Assembly (NCBI RefSeq): GCF_014203795.1
Contig: NZ_JACHJU010000001.1
Span: 2,418,001 to 2,482,000 of the forward strand
Length of the DNA stretch: 64,000 nucleotides
Source of the DNA: Streptosporangium album
GTDB taxonomy: Bacteria > Actinomycetota > Actinomycetes > Streptosporangiales > Streptosporangiaceae
Reading direction: 5' to 3'
The notes beneath the pieces were generated by a model. It was not told where the DNA came from and made no database searches. It saw nothing but the letters and a program-made list of their open reading frames with translations. Shown here one piece after another: positions 37,877 to 51,586 of the stretch. The position numbers and the translations under genes are program-made. Within the stretch, counting starts at the first letter, position 1. Every line of letters begins with the position of its first letter.

Positions 37877-39627
37877 CCGACCCGCAGCTCGCACTGACCG
37901 AGCGCGTCCAGCAGGCGCTGGCCGCCGCCTTCGGTGCGGAGTACTCCGACGCAGACCCGCTGATCCGTCCCTCGCAGTTCGCCGACTACCAGGCGAACGT
38001 GGCGATGAGCCTGAGCAAGCGACTGCGACGGGCCCCGCGGGAGGTCGCCCAGGAGATCGCCGCCCACCTCACCGGCGAGACGGCGGGCGCACAGGGCGAG
38101 CTGTTCCCCGGCACGGTCGAGGTCAGCGGCCCGGGCTTTCTGAACCTGACGCTCTCCGACGAGTGGATCGCCACCCAGGCGGCCGAGATCCTGGCCGACC
38201 CGCGCAGCGGCGTCGCGCCGGCCGGCTCGCCGCAGACCATCGTGATCGACTACTCCGCGCCCAACGCGGCCAAGGAGATGCACGTCGGCCATCTGCGCAC
38301 GACCATCGTCGGCGACGCCCTGGTCCGGGTCCACGAGCACCTCGGCAACAAGGTCATCCGGCAGAACCACCTGGGCGACTGGGGCACCCCGTTCGGCATG
38401 CTCATCGAGCACCTGCTGGACATCGGTGAGAAGGCCGCCGTGGCCCAGCTCGAAGCCGGCGAGGGCAACGCCTACTACCAGGCCGCCCGGGCGAAGTTCG
38501 ACGGCGACCCGGAGTTCAACGCGCGCGCCCGCGCACGGGTGGTGACGCTCCAGGCAGAAGAGCCGGAGACCATGCGTCTGTGGCACATCTTCATGGACGC
38601 CACGGTCCGCTACTTCAACAAGGTCTACACCCAGCTCAACATGAGGCTGACCGACGACGACATCGCCGGCGAGAGCATGTACAACCACATGCTCGCCCAG
38701 GTCTGCGACGAGCTGCAGGAACGCGGAATCGCCGTCATCAGCGACGGGGCGCTCTGTGTCTTCCCACCCGGCTACACCGGCCGCGAGGGCCAGCCGCTCC
38801 CCTTCATGATCCGCAAGAGCGACGGCGGGTACGGCTACGCCACCACCGACATGGCAACCATCCGCTACCGGGTCCAGGACCTGAAAGCCGACCGGATCCT
38901 CTATGTCATCGGGGCGACCCAGGCCCTGCACATGTCGATGCTGTTCGACTCCGCCAGGATGGCCGGCTGGCTGCCCGACCACGTCAGCGCCGAGCATGTC
39001 CAGATCGGCAGCGTGCTGGGCAGCGACGGCAAGATGTTCAAGACCCGGAGCGGCAAGTCGATCAAGCTGCTGGATCTCCTCGACGAGGCCGAGTCCCGGG
39101 CCGCCGCCGTGCTCGCGGAACGCGCCTACGACGAAGCCACGCGCACGGAGATCGCCCACGCCGTCGGCATGGGCGCGGTCAAGTACGCCGACCTGTCCGT
39201 CAGCCACGACAGCGAATACGTCTTCGACTTCGACCGCATGCTCGCCCTGACCGGCAACACCGGCCCCTACCTTCAGTACGCCACGGCCCGGATCCGCTCG
39301 GTCTTCCGTAAGGGTGGGATCGACCCCGCCGAGGCGACCGGCCCGATCGTGCTCGGTCACCCGGCCGAGCGCGCGCTTGCCCTGCAGCTCCTCGGGTTCG
39401 CCCGGGCCGTGCAGGAGATGGCGGAGTGGTCGATGCCGCACAAGCTCGCCAACTACCTCTTCGAGACCGCGAGCGCCTTCACCACGTTCTACGAGAACTG
39501 TCCTGTTCTGAAGGACGACGTCGACCCGGCCACGCGCGCCTCCCGGCTCGCCCTGTGCGCGCTCACCCTGCGCGTGCTGGAGACCGGCCTGGACCTGCTC
39601 GGCGTCCCGGTTCCCGAGCGCATGTGA
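37873..39627 (+). CDS. argS: Arginyl-tRNA synthetase
   Basis: 584 residues, class I. An N-terminal Add-1 domain (about 1-100) is followed by the HIGH-type motif HVGH (KEMHVGHLRTTIVGD, about residue 138). The DGKMFKTRSGKS segment replaces the classical KMSK, as usual for ArgS. The anticodon-binding DALR domain forms the C-terminus and ends PVPERM, close to the normal C-terminal sequence. It charges tRNA-Arg. The ATG at 37873 overlaps the ATPase stop (ATGA). The upstream gene is unrelated, so coupling sets stoichiometry or is accidental. A hairpin at 39634 follows. Confidence 0.97.
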   Translation: MTDPQLALTERVQQALAAAFGAEYSDADPLIRPSQFADYQANVAMSLSKRLRRAPREVAQEIAAHLTGETAGAQGELFPGTVEVSGPGFLNLTLSDEWIATQAAEILADPRSGVAPAGSPQTIVIDYSAPNAAKEMHVGHLRTTIVGDALVRVHEHLGNKVIRQNHLGDWGTPFGMLIEHLLDIGEKAAVAQLEAGEGNAYYQAARAKFDGDPEFNARARARVVTLQAEEPETMRLWHIFMDATVRYFNKVYTQLNMRLTDDDIAGESMYNHMLAQVCDELQERGIAVISDGALCVFPPGYTGREGQPLPFMIRKSDGGYGYATTDMATIRYRVQDLKADRILYVIGATQALHMSMLFDSARMAGWLPDHVSAEHVQIGSVLGSDGKMFKTRSGKSIKLLDLLDEAESRAAAVLAERAYDEATRTEIAHAVGMGAVKYADLSVSHDSEYVFDFDRMLALTGNTGPYLQYATARIRSVFRKGGIDPAEATGPIVLGHPAERALALQLLGFARAVQEMAEWSMPHKLANYLFETASAFTTFYENCPVLKDDVDPATRASRLALCALTLRVLETGLDLLGVPVPERM

Positions 39628-39633
39628 GCTATC

Positions 39634-39680
39634 TGCCGGATGATCGTCCCGATTCACCAAATCAGGGTGATCATCCGGCA
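39634..39680 (+). terminator. Hairpin after argS
   Basis: TGCCGGATGATC (39634-39645) pairs perfectly with GATCATCCGGCA (39669-39680). Inside the loop GATT/AATC and CCC/GGG can extend the stem. It starts 6 nt past the argS stop. There is no T run. Confidence 0.8.
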
Positions 39681-39770
39681 AAGTTAGGTTCGGCGCGCCT
39701 CCCGGCGGGCATGACCGAAGCGCATTACGCTGGCGCGGTCATCGGTCACAACTTCGGAGAGTTCTCTGCC

Positions 39771-41099
39771 TTGAGCACCGACCTGACCGCGAGCCAGCAC
39801 ATCGGGACGGAGTTGCACCGCTACGCCGAGGCACTCCTGGCCAGCCTGGCCGCCGACACGGCCCCTTCCATGACGCCTCCGGATCTCTCGGACGTGACCG
39901 ACTACTGGCTGGCTCCGGCAGTCGAAGCCCTCGAACTGATCATGCGCGGCGAAGACGCGCTCGGCCCCCTCGGCCGTGCCGCCCAACTCGACGAGCAGCG
40001 GACCGCCCTCTTCCTCTGCCTGGCTCTGGCGGTCTCGGGCCAGGGTGAGGCGATCCATGCCTCATGGCTGGGCATCGCCTTCGGTGAGCTGTCCGCGGAC
40101 CGTCCGGTGACCCACGGGCAACGAGCGCTCTGGCTCGCCGCCGCCAGAGGAGCGTACGGCCCCGCAGGGAAGATCTTCGTGCTCCGCAAGCTCGACTCGG
40201 TGCCCATGCAGGCGGAGGCCGCACCCGAGCGGTGGCTGAGCGCGCTGATCCCGCACGAGCCGGCGATAGTGATCCCGCCCTCCCTGGTCGACTTCCCCGA
40301 GCTCGCCGAGCTTCCCGAACTGGCCGAGCCCGTCCAGGCGGCCGATCAACTGTCCCGTCTGCTCGGCCGCTGCGTCGAGATCACCTCGGTGCGGGAGGGG
40401 ACGGGCGGAAAGCCGGTCAACCGTGCGGGCAGGCCGGCCACCGTGTGGATCGAAGGTGAGCCGCTGACGGTGCTCCGCCGCCTGATCGGTTCCGGCGGCC
40501 CCGAAGGCCCCATGAACGCGCTTACCGGCCACCTGCTCACCGACCTGCAGCCGGGCTCCGATCCGCACCTCGCCGCCATCGCCCTGCACATGGCGGCGCC
40601 GACCGTGCGGGCCGCCGCGGAGAACCTCGCACGGGCCACGGAGGTCGACCCGCCGGAGTCCGTCACCATGCCGCTGCTCGGGCACCGGGTGGTGCTCCGT
40701 CCCGAAGGCCCGGAGCCCGAGTCCCTGGCCGCCGCCCAGAAGCACATCACCACCGAGGGCGTGCCCGTCCGCGGCCGTCCCTGGCTCGCCTACGCGCTGT
40801 TCGTCCTCGGTGCGGTGACCCTGGTGGCCGCGCTCGTCACCCCGATGACGTTGCCGCTCGCGGCGCTCGCACTGGCCCTGGCGGCAGCGGGAGGCCACCG
40901 GCTCTGGCAGCGGCGCAGGGACGAACGGGCAGATGTCGAATACGTCACCGCGCAGTTGGCCGAGCTCCGTGAACTGGCCGATGGCGCCGTGTGGGCGCTG
41001 CACGAATACGCCCGCGAAAGCGAGAAGCGCGCCCAGACCGCGGCTTCCGATCTGGCCGAACTGATCCGGCTGCTACGCAGAGGCCCCCGCGCCAGATAG
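39771..41099 (+). CDS. Membrane protein of unknown function
   Basis: 442 residues from the TTG at 39771, which has GGAGAG about ten bases ahead; a longer frame from ATG 39711 has no ribosome site. The first ~360 residues are soluble, Ala/Leu-rich and mostly helical (AALALELIMRGEDALG, FLCLALAVSGQGEAIHASW). Two adjacent helices (ALFVLGAVTLVAALV and PLAALALALAAAGG) lie at about 345-385. The C-terminal ~60 residues are charged and coiled-coil-like (LAELRELADGAVWALHEYARESEK). I do not recognise a family. The topology resembles proteins with a large cytoplasmic domain on a membrane hairpin. Confidence 0.75.
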   Translation: MSTDLTASQHIGTELHRYAEALLASLAADTAPSMTPPDLSDVTDYWLAPAVEALELIMRGEDALGPLGRAAQLDEQRTALFLCLALAVSGQGEAIHASWLGIAFGELSADRPVTHGQRALWLAAARGAYGPAGKIFVLRKLDSVPMQAEAAPERWLSALIPHEPAIVIPPSLVDFPELAELPELAEPVQAADQLSRLLGRCVEITSVREGTGGKPVNRAGRPATVWIEGEPLTVLRRLIGSGGPEGPMNALTGHLLTDLQPGSDPHLAAIALHMAAPTVRAAAENLARATEVDPPESVTMPLLGHRVVLRPEGPEPESLAAAQKHITTEGVPVRGRPWLAYALFVLGAVTLVAALVTPMTLPLAALALALAAAGGHRLWQRRRDERADVEYVTAQLAELRELADGAVWALHEYARESEKRAQTAASDLAELIRLLRRGPRAR

Positions 41100-41160
41100 C
41101 CGGGGCCGGTGGGCCTGTGGGGCCCTGGGGGACGAAAAGAGCGTTCCAAGCGCTGCCGGA

Positions 41161-41553
41161 TCAACCGTTCGTGATCTCCACGTCGGCGGGGGCCAGCAGG
41201 AAGACCTTCTCCGCGATGCGCTCGATGCGGCCCTCACAGCCGTAGGCCAGGCCCGCGGCGAAGTCGACCATCCGCGTGGCCTCAGCGGTGCTCATGACGT
41301 TGACGTCCATGATGACGGTCTGGCCATCGCGGAAATGCCGCCCGATGATCGGAGCGTCGTTGTACTTCCTCGGCGTCAGCATCACGATCCGCGACGGCTC
41401 GCTCATCGAACGCCAGCGCTTGGCCGCACGCTCCGAAGCCGGCTGCCAGTCCTCGTCCTCGCCTTCGACTCCGTCCTCGTACTCATAGGACTCGTCGTAA
41501 TCCTCTGCTCCGCCCAGGCCAAGGTAGGTCGCCACCTTGCGCACTGCCCCCAT
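41161..41553 (-). CDS. sepF: SepF-like cell division protein
   Basis: 130 residues. An N-terminal amphipathic helix (MGAVRKVATYLGLG) that would insert in the membrane is followed by an acidic disordered linker (EDYDESYEYEDGVEGEDED) and a C-terminal SepF core (RIVMLTPRKYNDAPIIGRHFRDGQTVIMDVNVM). SepF tethers FtsZ to the membrane. The gene is not in the division/cell-wall cluster, so it is probably an accessory SepF-like protein (SflA/SflB type in Streptomyces). ATG at 41553, divergent from the PhzF-family gene at 41745. Confidence 0.9.
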   Translation of the reverse strand: MGAVRKVATYLGLGGAEDYDESYEYEDGVEGEDEDWQPASERAAKRWRSMSEPSRIVMLTPRKYNDAPIIGRHFRDGQTVIMDVNVMSTAEATRMVDFAAGLAYGCEGRIERIAEKVFLLAPADVEITNG

Positions 41554-41732
41554 CGGCTCGTCCTTTCCTCAGGACCACGCCGCAGCCGGCTTGTCCTCCA
41601 CCTTGGACGGTAACCGACGAATTGAGGTTCGCCGCGCGACACGCCCAACGCTTATTCCCACTTTGTACGGCTAGCGCACCGGTTTGCCTGGCGTCCTCCC
41701 ATACCCACTTTCAGCTGGTTATTCGCAATGTG

Positions 41733-41738
41733 TAAAAT
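41733..41738 (+). promoter_or_regulatory. Probable -10 of a leaderless PhzF transcript
   Basis: TAAAAT ends only 6 nt before the ATG at 41745, so transcription would start at or near the start codon. There is no Shine-Dalgarno. I see no clear -35. Local AT content is higher than in neighbouring DNA. Confidence 0.5.
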
Positions 41739-41744
41739 TACGCC

Positions 41745-42533
41745 ATGCGTATCTATACAGTCGATTCATTTACCGATCAGTTTTCCAAGGGTAACCCTGC
41801 AGGGGTCTGCATACTCGACAATCCGGCTACGGAGGCTTGGATGCAGTCGGTCGCAGCGGAGATGAAGCACTCCGAGACGGCCTTCCTACTGGAGGGGGAA
41901 GACGGCGGACCGTATTCGCTCCGTTGGTTCACGCCGGCGGTCGAGGTGGCCCTGTGCGGGCACGCGACCTTGGCCGCGGCGCACGTGCTCTATTCCACAG
42001 GATCGGCTCCGGAAACCCTTGAATTCTCAACCAAGAGCGGGATCCTCTCCGCGACCAGGGACGGAGCGGGTCTGATCACCATGAACTTCCCGGCCAAGCC
42101 CCTCGAAGAGGTGGGCCCACCGGACGGCCTGACAGAGGCCCTCGGGGTCAGACCGCTCTGGGTCGGCAAGAACGTATGGGACTACCTCGTGGAGGTCGAG
42201 TCCGAGGAGGCCGTGCTCGGCCTCTCCCCTGACTTCCTCTCCCTGGAGAAGGTGGACGCGCGAGGGGTGATCGTGACAGCCCGGGCGTCACGCCCGGGTG
42301 TCGACTATGTCTCGCGGTTCTTCGCCCCCAAGGTGGGCGTTCCAGAGGACCCGGTGACCGGATCCGCCCACTGCGCCCTGGCGCCTTACTGGACGGGCAA
42401 GCTCGGCTCGGACACCCTCGTCGGTGCCCAACTCTCCCATCGAGGCGGCGTGGTGCACACGACCGTGCGAGACGACCGTGTCGAGCTGGCCGGACACGCG
42501 GTGACCGTGCTCTCCGGTGAACTTCACGTCTGA
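41745..42533 (+). CDS. PhzF-family isomerase/epimerase-like protein
   Basis: 262 residues. The family includes the phenazine-pathway isomerase and many uncharacterised enzymes of the diaminopimelate-epimerase fold. VDSFTDQFSKGNPAGVC (substrate-binding N-terminal block), HSETAFL (catalytic Glu region), RWFTPAVEVALCGHATLAAAH and EDPVTGSAHCALAPYW are the family signatures. No phenazine genes lie nearby, so a role in phenazine is not implied. ATG at 41745, probably a leaderless message. It is convergent with the rRNA operon. Confidence 0.92.
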   Translation: MRIYTVDSFTDQFSKGNPAGVCILDNPATEAWMQSVAAEMKHSETAFLLEGEDGGPYSLRWFTPAVEVALCGHATLAAAHVLYSTGSAPETLEFSTKSGILSATRDGAGLITMNFPAKPLEEVGPPDGLTEALGVRPLWVGKNVWDYLVEVESEEAVLGLSPDFLSLEKVDARGVIVTARASRPGVDYVSRFFAPKVGVPEDPVTGSAHCALAPYWTGKLGSDTLVGAQLSHRGGVVHTTVRDDRVELAGHAVTVLSGELHV

Positions 42534-42637
42534 GGCTCCGCAGGTGAGGCCCTGAGTATCGCTGAGGGTCCGGAGGGAAGCAGCCCAGAGGAGAAGATCT
42601 CCGGGAAAAGGATCAGAGGAAAAGAGCCAGGGAAACA

Positions 42638-42665
42638 GAAAAGGCCACCCCGAAGGATGGCCTTT
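42638..42665 (-). terminator. Intrinsic terminator of the rRNA operon
   Basis: Read on the minus strand, AAAGGCCATCC, a TTCG-containing loop and GGGTGGCCTTTT, ending in a T run. It starts about 10 nt after the 5S gene. Confidence 0.93.
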
Positions 42666-42675
42666 CCCAAAAGAT

Positions 42676-42794
42676 TGCCCGGCGGCGACCTACTCTCCCA
42701 CACCGTCCCCGGTGCAGTACCATCGGCGCTGAAGAGCTTAACTTCCGGGTTCGGAATGTAACCGGGTGTTTCCCCTTCGCCATAACCGCCGTAA
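42676..42794 (-). rRNA. rrf: 5S ribosomal RNA
   Basis: About 119 nt. The minus strand begins TTACGGCGGTTATGGCG and ends GTAGGTCGCCGCCGGGCA, which pair as helix I. CCCGGTTACATTCCGAACCC and GGAAGTTAAGC are 5S signature segments. The ends are placed by helix I pairing and may be off by a base or two. Confidence 0.95.
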
Positions 42795-42845
42795 CACTAT
42801 GAAACTATCAAACACACAACGGTGCCTGCTGTTTCAGAATCACAC

Positions 42846-42859
42846 AGTGGACGCGAGCA
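42846..42859 (-). promoter_or_regulatory. 23S processing stem, 3' arm
   Basis: The 14 bases here are the exact complement of 46006-46019, which lie just before the 23S 5' end. The two arms form the long helix that closes pre-23S rRNA and is cut by RNase III. Confidence 0.8.
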
Positions 42860-42869
42860 AAAAGCTTTA

Positions 42870-45998
<3,129 letters not shown>

Positions 45999-46005
45999 AC
46001 AAAGA

Positions 46006-46019
46006 TGCTCGCGTCCACT
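46006..46019 (-). promoter_or_regulatory. 23S processing stem, 5' arm
   Basis: Exact 14-base complement of 42846-42859, located about 8-20 nt upstream of the 23S 5' end. The pair brackets the whole 23S gene. Confidence 0.8.
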
Positions 46020-46158
46020 ATGCAAATCTCAAACAACAGACAGCAACCAAACCCACCCCACCACCAACACCCATCACCCGATGAGCTGGTCTGGCAGGAG
46101 GCCGGCCCCGCACGAGGTCAAACAGACAGCAAACCCGCCACAGCGGGCCCGCCTCAAT

Positions 46159-46188
46159 GTCCGTTTCCTCAGGACCCAACAGTGTGTT
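46159..46188 (-). promoter_or_regulatory. 16S processing stem, 3' arm
   Basis: This 30-base block is complementary to 48021-48050 in the leader at 26 of 30 positions. The two blocks flank the 16S gene and would form the RNase III processing stalk of pre-16S rRNA. Confidence 0.8.
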
Positions 46189-46370
46189 CAACCAGCCCGA
46201 ACCCCCGACACCCCGTTCCCACTCCCTCCACGAAGAGGGCGGTACTAGCGGCCCGGCGACCCGGTCCGGCTGACTAGCCAGTGCTCCACTAATGAGCGCG
46301 CCGAGCGTGGAACGTTCGCCCACGGACACGGCATGAACCACAGACCACCACGTGGCCTGCAGCCGATGCT

Positions 46371-47898
<1,528 letters not shown>

Positions 47899-48020
47899 AT
47901 GTTTGAGAAGTTTCTCCCGGCTGAAAGCACCCGCATCAACATGCGGATGTATCAACCAAAGGAATCCGTCCTCCCACCACAGGCGGGTCGGACGGGGTTG
48001 TGCTTCATGCACTGGCTTTT

Positions 48021-48050
48021 AACACACTGTTGAGTTCTCAAGAAACGGAC
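48021..48050 (-). promoter_or_regulatory. 16S processing stem 5' arm in the rRNA leader
   Basis: The partner of 46159-46188 (26 of 30 pairs). On the minus strand it contains TTGAGAACTCAACAGTGTG, the leader element found before actinobacterial 16S genes and often described as part of the antitermination region. Confidence 0.8.
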
Positions 48051-48117
48051 GCGTTCTCCGTCTTCCTGGCCAGAAGGCCAAGCGTCCGGGGCGTTTCGTT
48101 CGTTCCGTTGTGCCTTT

Positions 48118-48146
48118 ATTCTTTCAGGCCCGCGTTTTCGTGTCAA
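48118..48146 (-). promoter_or_regulatory. rRNA operon promoter
   Basis: On the minus strand TTGACA (48146-48141), a 17-bp spacer and AAGAAT (48123-48118). The -35 is consensus and the -10 matches four of six bases. Transcription would start about 210 nt before 16S. Further promoters may lie upstream, to about 48370, but I could not define them. Confidence 0.75.
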
Positions 48147-48463
48147 ACCAGTCCGTTTCGAACCGCTTGACTTGATCTCGCTTGCCTTACCGGAATTCCG
48201 GCCGCCCCGTTTCCGGGGCAACCCCTCAAACTTACCAGCCTCTGAGCGGCTCTGCGAACCGATCTTTGAAACCGTTTATTTGAAGGGATTGTCGACGGAC
48301 ACGGAGCAGCCCACACCGAAGTCACCGGAGTGATTGGAGTGGATTGCGCCGGACCCTGCCGACATCAAAAGATTAGCAGTCCCCGAAGACCGCTCGGAAC
48401 GGAACCGCCAAGAGCTCCGACGCGACCCAGGCCGGGCACGAGGGGAAACATAGACTCGACCGG
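48147..48463. other. Upstream region of the rRNA operon and oligopeptidase B promoter
   Basis: No gene is seen. It must carry upstream control of the rrn operon (minus strand) and the promoter of the oligopeptidase gene (plus strand). A GC-rich inverted repeat (CCGCCCCGTTTCCGGGG at 48202-48218) is the only structure I noted. Confidence 0.4.
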
Positions 48464-50539
48464 GTGAGCAGCCAGACGCCGCCTACGGCGAAGAAGGTTC
48501 CCAGCGAGCGCGTGCACCACGGGGACACCGTGGTCGATGACTACGCGTGGCTGACGGTCAAGGACGATCCCGAGACGATCGCCTACCTGGAGGCGGAGAA
48601 CGCCTACACACAGCAGGCGACCGCCCATCTCAAGCCCCTGCAGGAAACGATCTTCCAGGAGATCAAGGGCCGGACCCTGGAGACGGACCTGTCGGTCCCC
48701 ACCCGCAAGAACGGCTGGTGGTACTACTCCCGGACCGAGGAGGGGAAGCAGTACGGCATCCAGTGCCGGGTGGCGGCCGACGGAGAGACGCCTCCGGAGC
48801 TGAAGGCGGGCGAGTCGCTCCCGGGCGAGCAGATCCTGCTCGACGGGAACGAACTGGCCGGGGAGAGCGACTTCTTCTCCATCGGCACCAGCGCGGTCAG
48901 TCCCGACGGGACCCTGCTGGCCTACTCCGTCAACTTCACCGGCGACGAGCGGTTCACCCTGAAGGTGAAGGACCTCACCACCGGTGAGATGCTCCCCGAC
49001 GAGATCCCCGGCATCTTCTACGGCGGAGCCTGGTCGGCCGACGGCACGACGTTCTTCTACACGACCGTCGACGAGGCATGGCGGCCCAACCAGGTCCACC
49101 GGCACACGATCGGCGCCGCGTCCGCCGACGACGTCATCGTCCACGAAGAGGGCGACGAGCGGTTCTGGATCGGCATCGGGCTCAGCCGCAGCGAGCGCTA
49201 CCTCGTGCTCTCGATCGGAAGCAAGATCACCAGCGAGGTCCGCATCCTTGAGGCGGACGACCCGACGGGTGAGTTCCGCGTCGTACGCCCGCGCGAGACC
49301 GGCGTCGAATACGGCATCGACCACGCCGGCGACCACTTCCTCATCCTGCACAACCGGAACGCGGAGAACTTCGAGCTGGCCACCGCGCCGCTCGACGCCC
49401 CCGGCGACTGGACTCCGCTGATCGAGCACCGCGAGGACACCCGGCTGCTGGACGTGGAGGCCTTCGCGGGCCACACCGTCGTGCACTTCCGCCGAGACGG
49501 CCTCACCGGCATCCGCGTCCTTCCCGGGGACCGGGAGGGCGCCGAGGGGGTGGAGCCGTACGAGATCTCCTTCCCGGAGCCGATCTACGACGCCACGCCG
49601 TCGGGAAACCCGGAGTTCACCACCGGACGGCTCCGCCTCGGCTACACCAGCATGGTCACTCCGCCCTCGGTCTATGACTACGACCTGCGGACGCGCGAAC
49701 TGATCCTGCTGAAGCAGAAGGTCGTGCTCGGCGGTTACGACCCGGCCGACTACGAGCAGTTCCGCGAGTGGGCCACCGCCTCCGACGGCACCCGTGTCCC
49801 CATCTCGATCGTGCGTAAGAAGGGCACCGAGCGGCCCGCGCCCACCGTGCTGTACGGCTACGGCAGCTACGAGATCTCGATCGACCCGTCGTTCTCGGTG
49901 GCCCGGCTCAGCCTGCTGGACAGGGGGTTCGTCTTCGCCGTCGCGCACATCCGGGGAGGCGGTGAGATGGGTCGCCGCTGGTATGAGGACGGCAAGTTCC
50001 AGAAGAAGAAGAACACCTTCACCGACTTCGTCTCCGCCGCCGAGCACCTCAGGGCGGAAGGCTGGTCGAGCACCGTCATCGCCCGGGGCGGTTCGGCCGG
50101 TGGCCTGCTGATGGGCGCGGTCGCCAACCTGGCGCCGGAGACCTTCGCGGGAGTGGTCGCCGAGGTGCCGTTCGTGGACGCGCTGAACACGATCCTCGAC
50201 CCGTCACTGCCGCTGACCGTCATCGAGTGGGACGAGTGGGGCGACCCGCTGCACGATCCGGACGTGTACGCGTACATGAAGTCCTACTCGCCCTACGAGA
50301 ACGTCGACCAGCGGGTCTATCCGCCGATCCTCGCCATCACCAGCCTGAATGACACCCGCGTCTTCTACCACGAGCCCGCCAAGTGGATCGCGAAGCTCCG
50401 CGACACCGCGGACGGCGGGCCGTTCCTTCTCAAGACGGAGATGGGCGCCGGGCACGGTGGCCGGAGCGGCCGTTATGACTCCTGGCGCGAGGAAGCCCTC
50501 GCCCTCTCCTGGATTCTCGACACAGCCAAGGTGGCCTGA
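48464..50539 (+). CDS. ptrB: Oligopeptidase B (S9A prolyl oligopeptidase family)
   Basis: 691 residues, cytosolic. It cuts short peptides after Arg/Lys. The beta-propeller lid covers about residues 75-400 and the alpha/beta hydrolase the rest. The nucleophile is Ser544 (GGSAGGLLMG), the Asp is in NDTRV and the His in GAGHGGRSG. YGSYEISIDPSF is a family block. GTG at 48464. The aldo/keto reductase follows with no gap, so both are on one transcript. Confidence 0.95.
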   Translation: MSSQTPPTAKKVPSERVHHGDTVVDDYAWLTVKDDPETIAYLEAENAYTQQATAHLKPLQETIFQEIKGRTLETDLSVPTRKNGWWYYSRTEEGKQYGIQCRVAADGETPPELKAGESLPGEQILLDGNELAGESDFFSIGTSAVSPDGTLLAYSVNFTGDERFTLKVKDLTTGEMLPDEIPGIFYGGAWSADGTTFFYTTVDEAWRPNQVHRHTIGAASADDVIVHEEGDERFWIGIGLSRSERYLVLSIGSKITSEVRILEADDPTGEFRVVRPRETGVEYGIDHAGDHFLILHNRNAENFELATAPLDAPGDWTPLIEHREDTRLLDVEAFAGHTVVHFRRDGLTGIRVLPGDREGAEGVEPYEISFPEPIYDATPSGNPEFTTGRLRLGYTSMVTPPSVYDYDLRTRELILLKQKVVLGGYDPADYEQFREWATASDGTRVPISIVRKKGTERPAPTVLYGYGSYEISIDPSFSVARLSLLDRGFVFAVAHIRGGGEMGRRWYEDGKFQKKKNTFTDFVSAAEHLRAEGWSSTVIARGGSAGGLLMGAVANLAPETFAGVVAEVPFVDALNTILDPSLPLTVIEWDEWGDPLHDPDVYAYMKSYSPYENVDQRVYPPILAITSLNDTRVFYHEPAKWIAKLRDTADGGPFLLKTEMGAGHGGRSGRYDSWREEALALSWILDTAKVA

Positions 50540-51568
50540 ATGGCATACATCGCAGCGGACGACCGATACGACGGGCATCAGCCGTACAACCGGGTCGGCA
50601 GGAGCGGGCTGCGGCTTCCGGCGGTCTCGCTGGGGCTCTGGCACAACTTCGGCGACGACCGGTCCTTCGACACCCAGCGGGCCATCCTGCGGAGGGCCTT
50701 CGACCTGGGGGTGACCCACTTCGACCTGGCCAACAACTACGGCCCGCCGTACGGCTCGGCGGAGACCAACTTCGGCCGGCACTTCCGGGACGACTTCGCG
50801 CGGTACCGCGACGAGCTGGTGATCTCCACCAAGGCCGGTTACGACATGTGGCCCGGGCCGTACGGTGAGTGGGGGTCGCGCAAATACCTGCTGTCCAGCC
50901 TGGACCAGTCGCTGAAGCGGATGGGGCTGGACTACGTCGACATCTTCTACAGCCACCGGTTCGACCCGGACACGCCGCTGGAGGAGACGATGGGCGCGCT
51001 GGACCACGCGGTCCGGTCGGGTAAGGCCCTCTACGCGGGCATCTCCTCCTACTCGCCGGAGCACACCGCGGAGGCGGCCCGGATCCTGCGTGAGATGGGC
51101 ACGCCGCTCCTGATCCACCAGCCCTCCTACTCGATGCTGAACCGGTGGATCGAGGGCGGCCTGCTCGACGTGCTGGAGGAGGAGGGCGCGGGTTGCATCG
51201 CGTTCTCTCCGCTGGCGCAGGGGATGCTGACCGACCGCTACCTCAACGGTGTCCCCGAGGGGTCGCGGGCCTCGCAGGGGCGCTTCCTCACTCCGGAGAT
51301 GCTCACCGAGGAGAACATGCGGCACATCCGCACGCTCAACGGGATCGCGGAAGGACGCGGTCAGTCGCTGGCGCAGATGGCGCTGTCGTGGGCGCTGCGC
51401 GACAGGCGGGTCACCTCGGTGCTGATCGGCGCGAGCAGTGTCCGGCAGCTGGAGGACAGCCTCGGGGCGGTGCGGAACCTGTCCTTCACCGATGAGGAGC
51501 TGGAGACGATCGACAAGGACGCGGTCGAGGCCGGCATCAACATCTGGGCCCGTTCCAGCGAGGCCTGA
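50540..51568 (+). CDS. Aldo/keto reductase (YghZ/L-glyceraldehyde-3-phosphate reductase type)
   Basis: 342 residues, an NADPH-dependent (beta/alpha)8-barrel. The catalytic tetrad is visible: Asp/Tyr in DLANNYGPPYGSAE, Lys in ISTKAGYDMWPGPYG and His in FYSHRFDPD. The MWPGPYGEWGSRKYL insert marks the YghZ subfamily, which reduces methylglyoxal and L-glyceraldehyde 3-phosphate. LIGASSVRQLEDSL is the NADP site. The ATG directly follows the oligopeptidase stop (TGA ATG), so the two are likely coupled. Confidence 0.94.
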   Translation: MAYIAADDRYDGHQPYNRVGRSGLRLPAVSLGLWHNFGDDRSFDTQRAILRRAFDLGVTHFDLANNYGPPYGSAETNFGRHFRDDFARYRDELVISTKAGYDMWPGPYGEWGSRKYLLSSLDQSLKRMGLDYVDIFYSHRFDPDTPLEETMGALDHAVRSGKALYAGISSYSPEHTAEAARILREMGTPLLIHQPSYSMLNRWIEGGLLDVLEEEGAGCIAFSPLAQGMLTDRYLNGVPEGSRASQGRFLTPEMLTEENMRHIRTLNGIAEGRGQSLAQMALSWALRDRRVTSVLIGASSVRQLEDSLGAVRNLSFTDEELETIDKDAVEAGINIWARSSEA

Positions 51569-51586
51569 CCCCTGCCGGGGCCTCGT

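Noticed and set aside
41745..42533. Evidence of a phenazine cluster
   Set aside because: PhzF-family proteins are widespread and no other phz gene is in the window.
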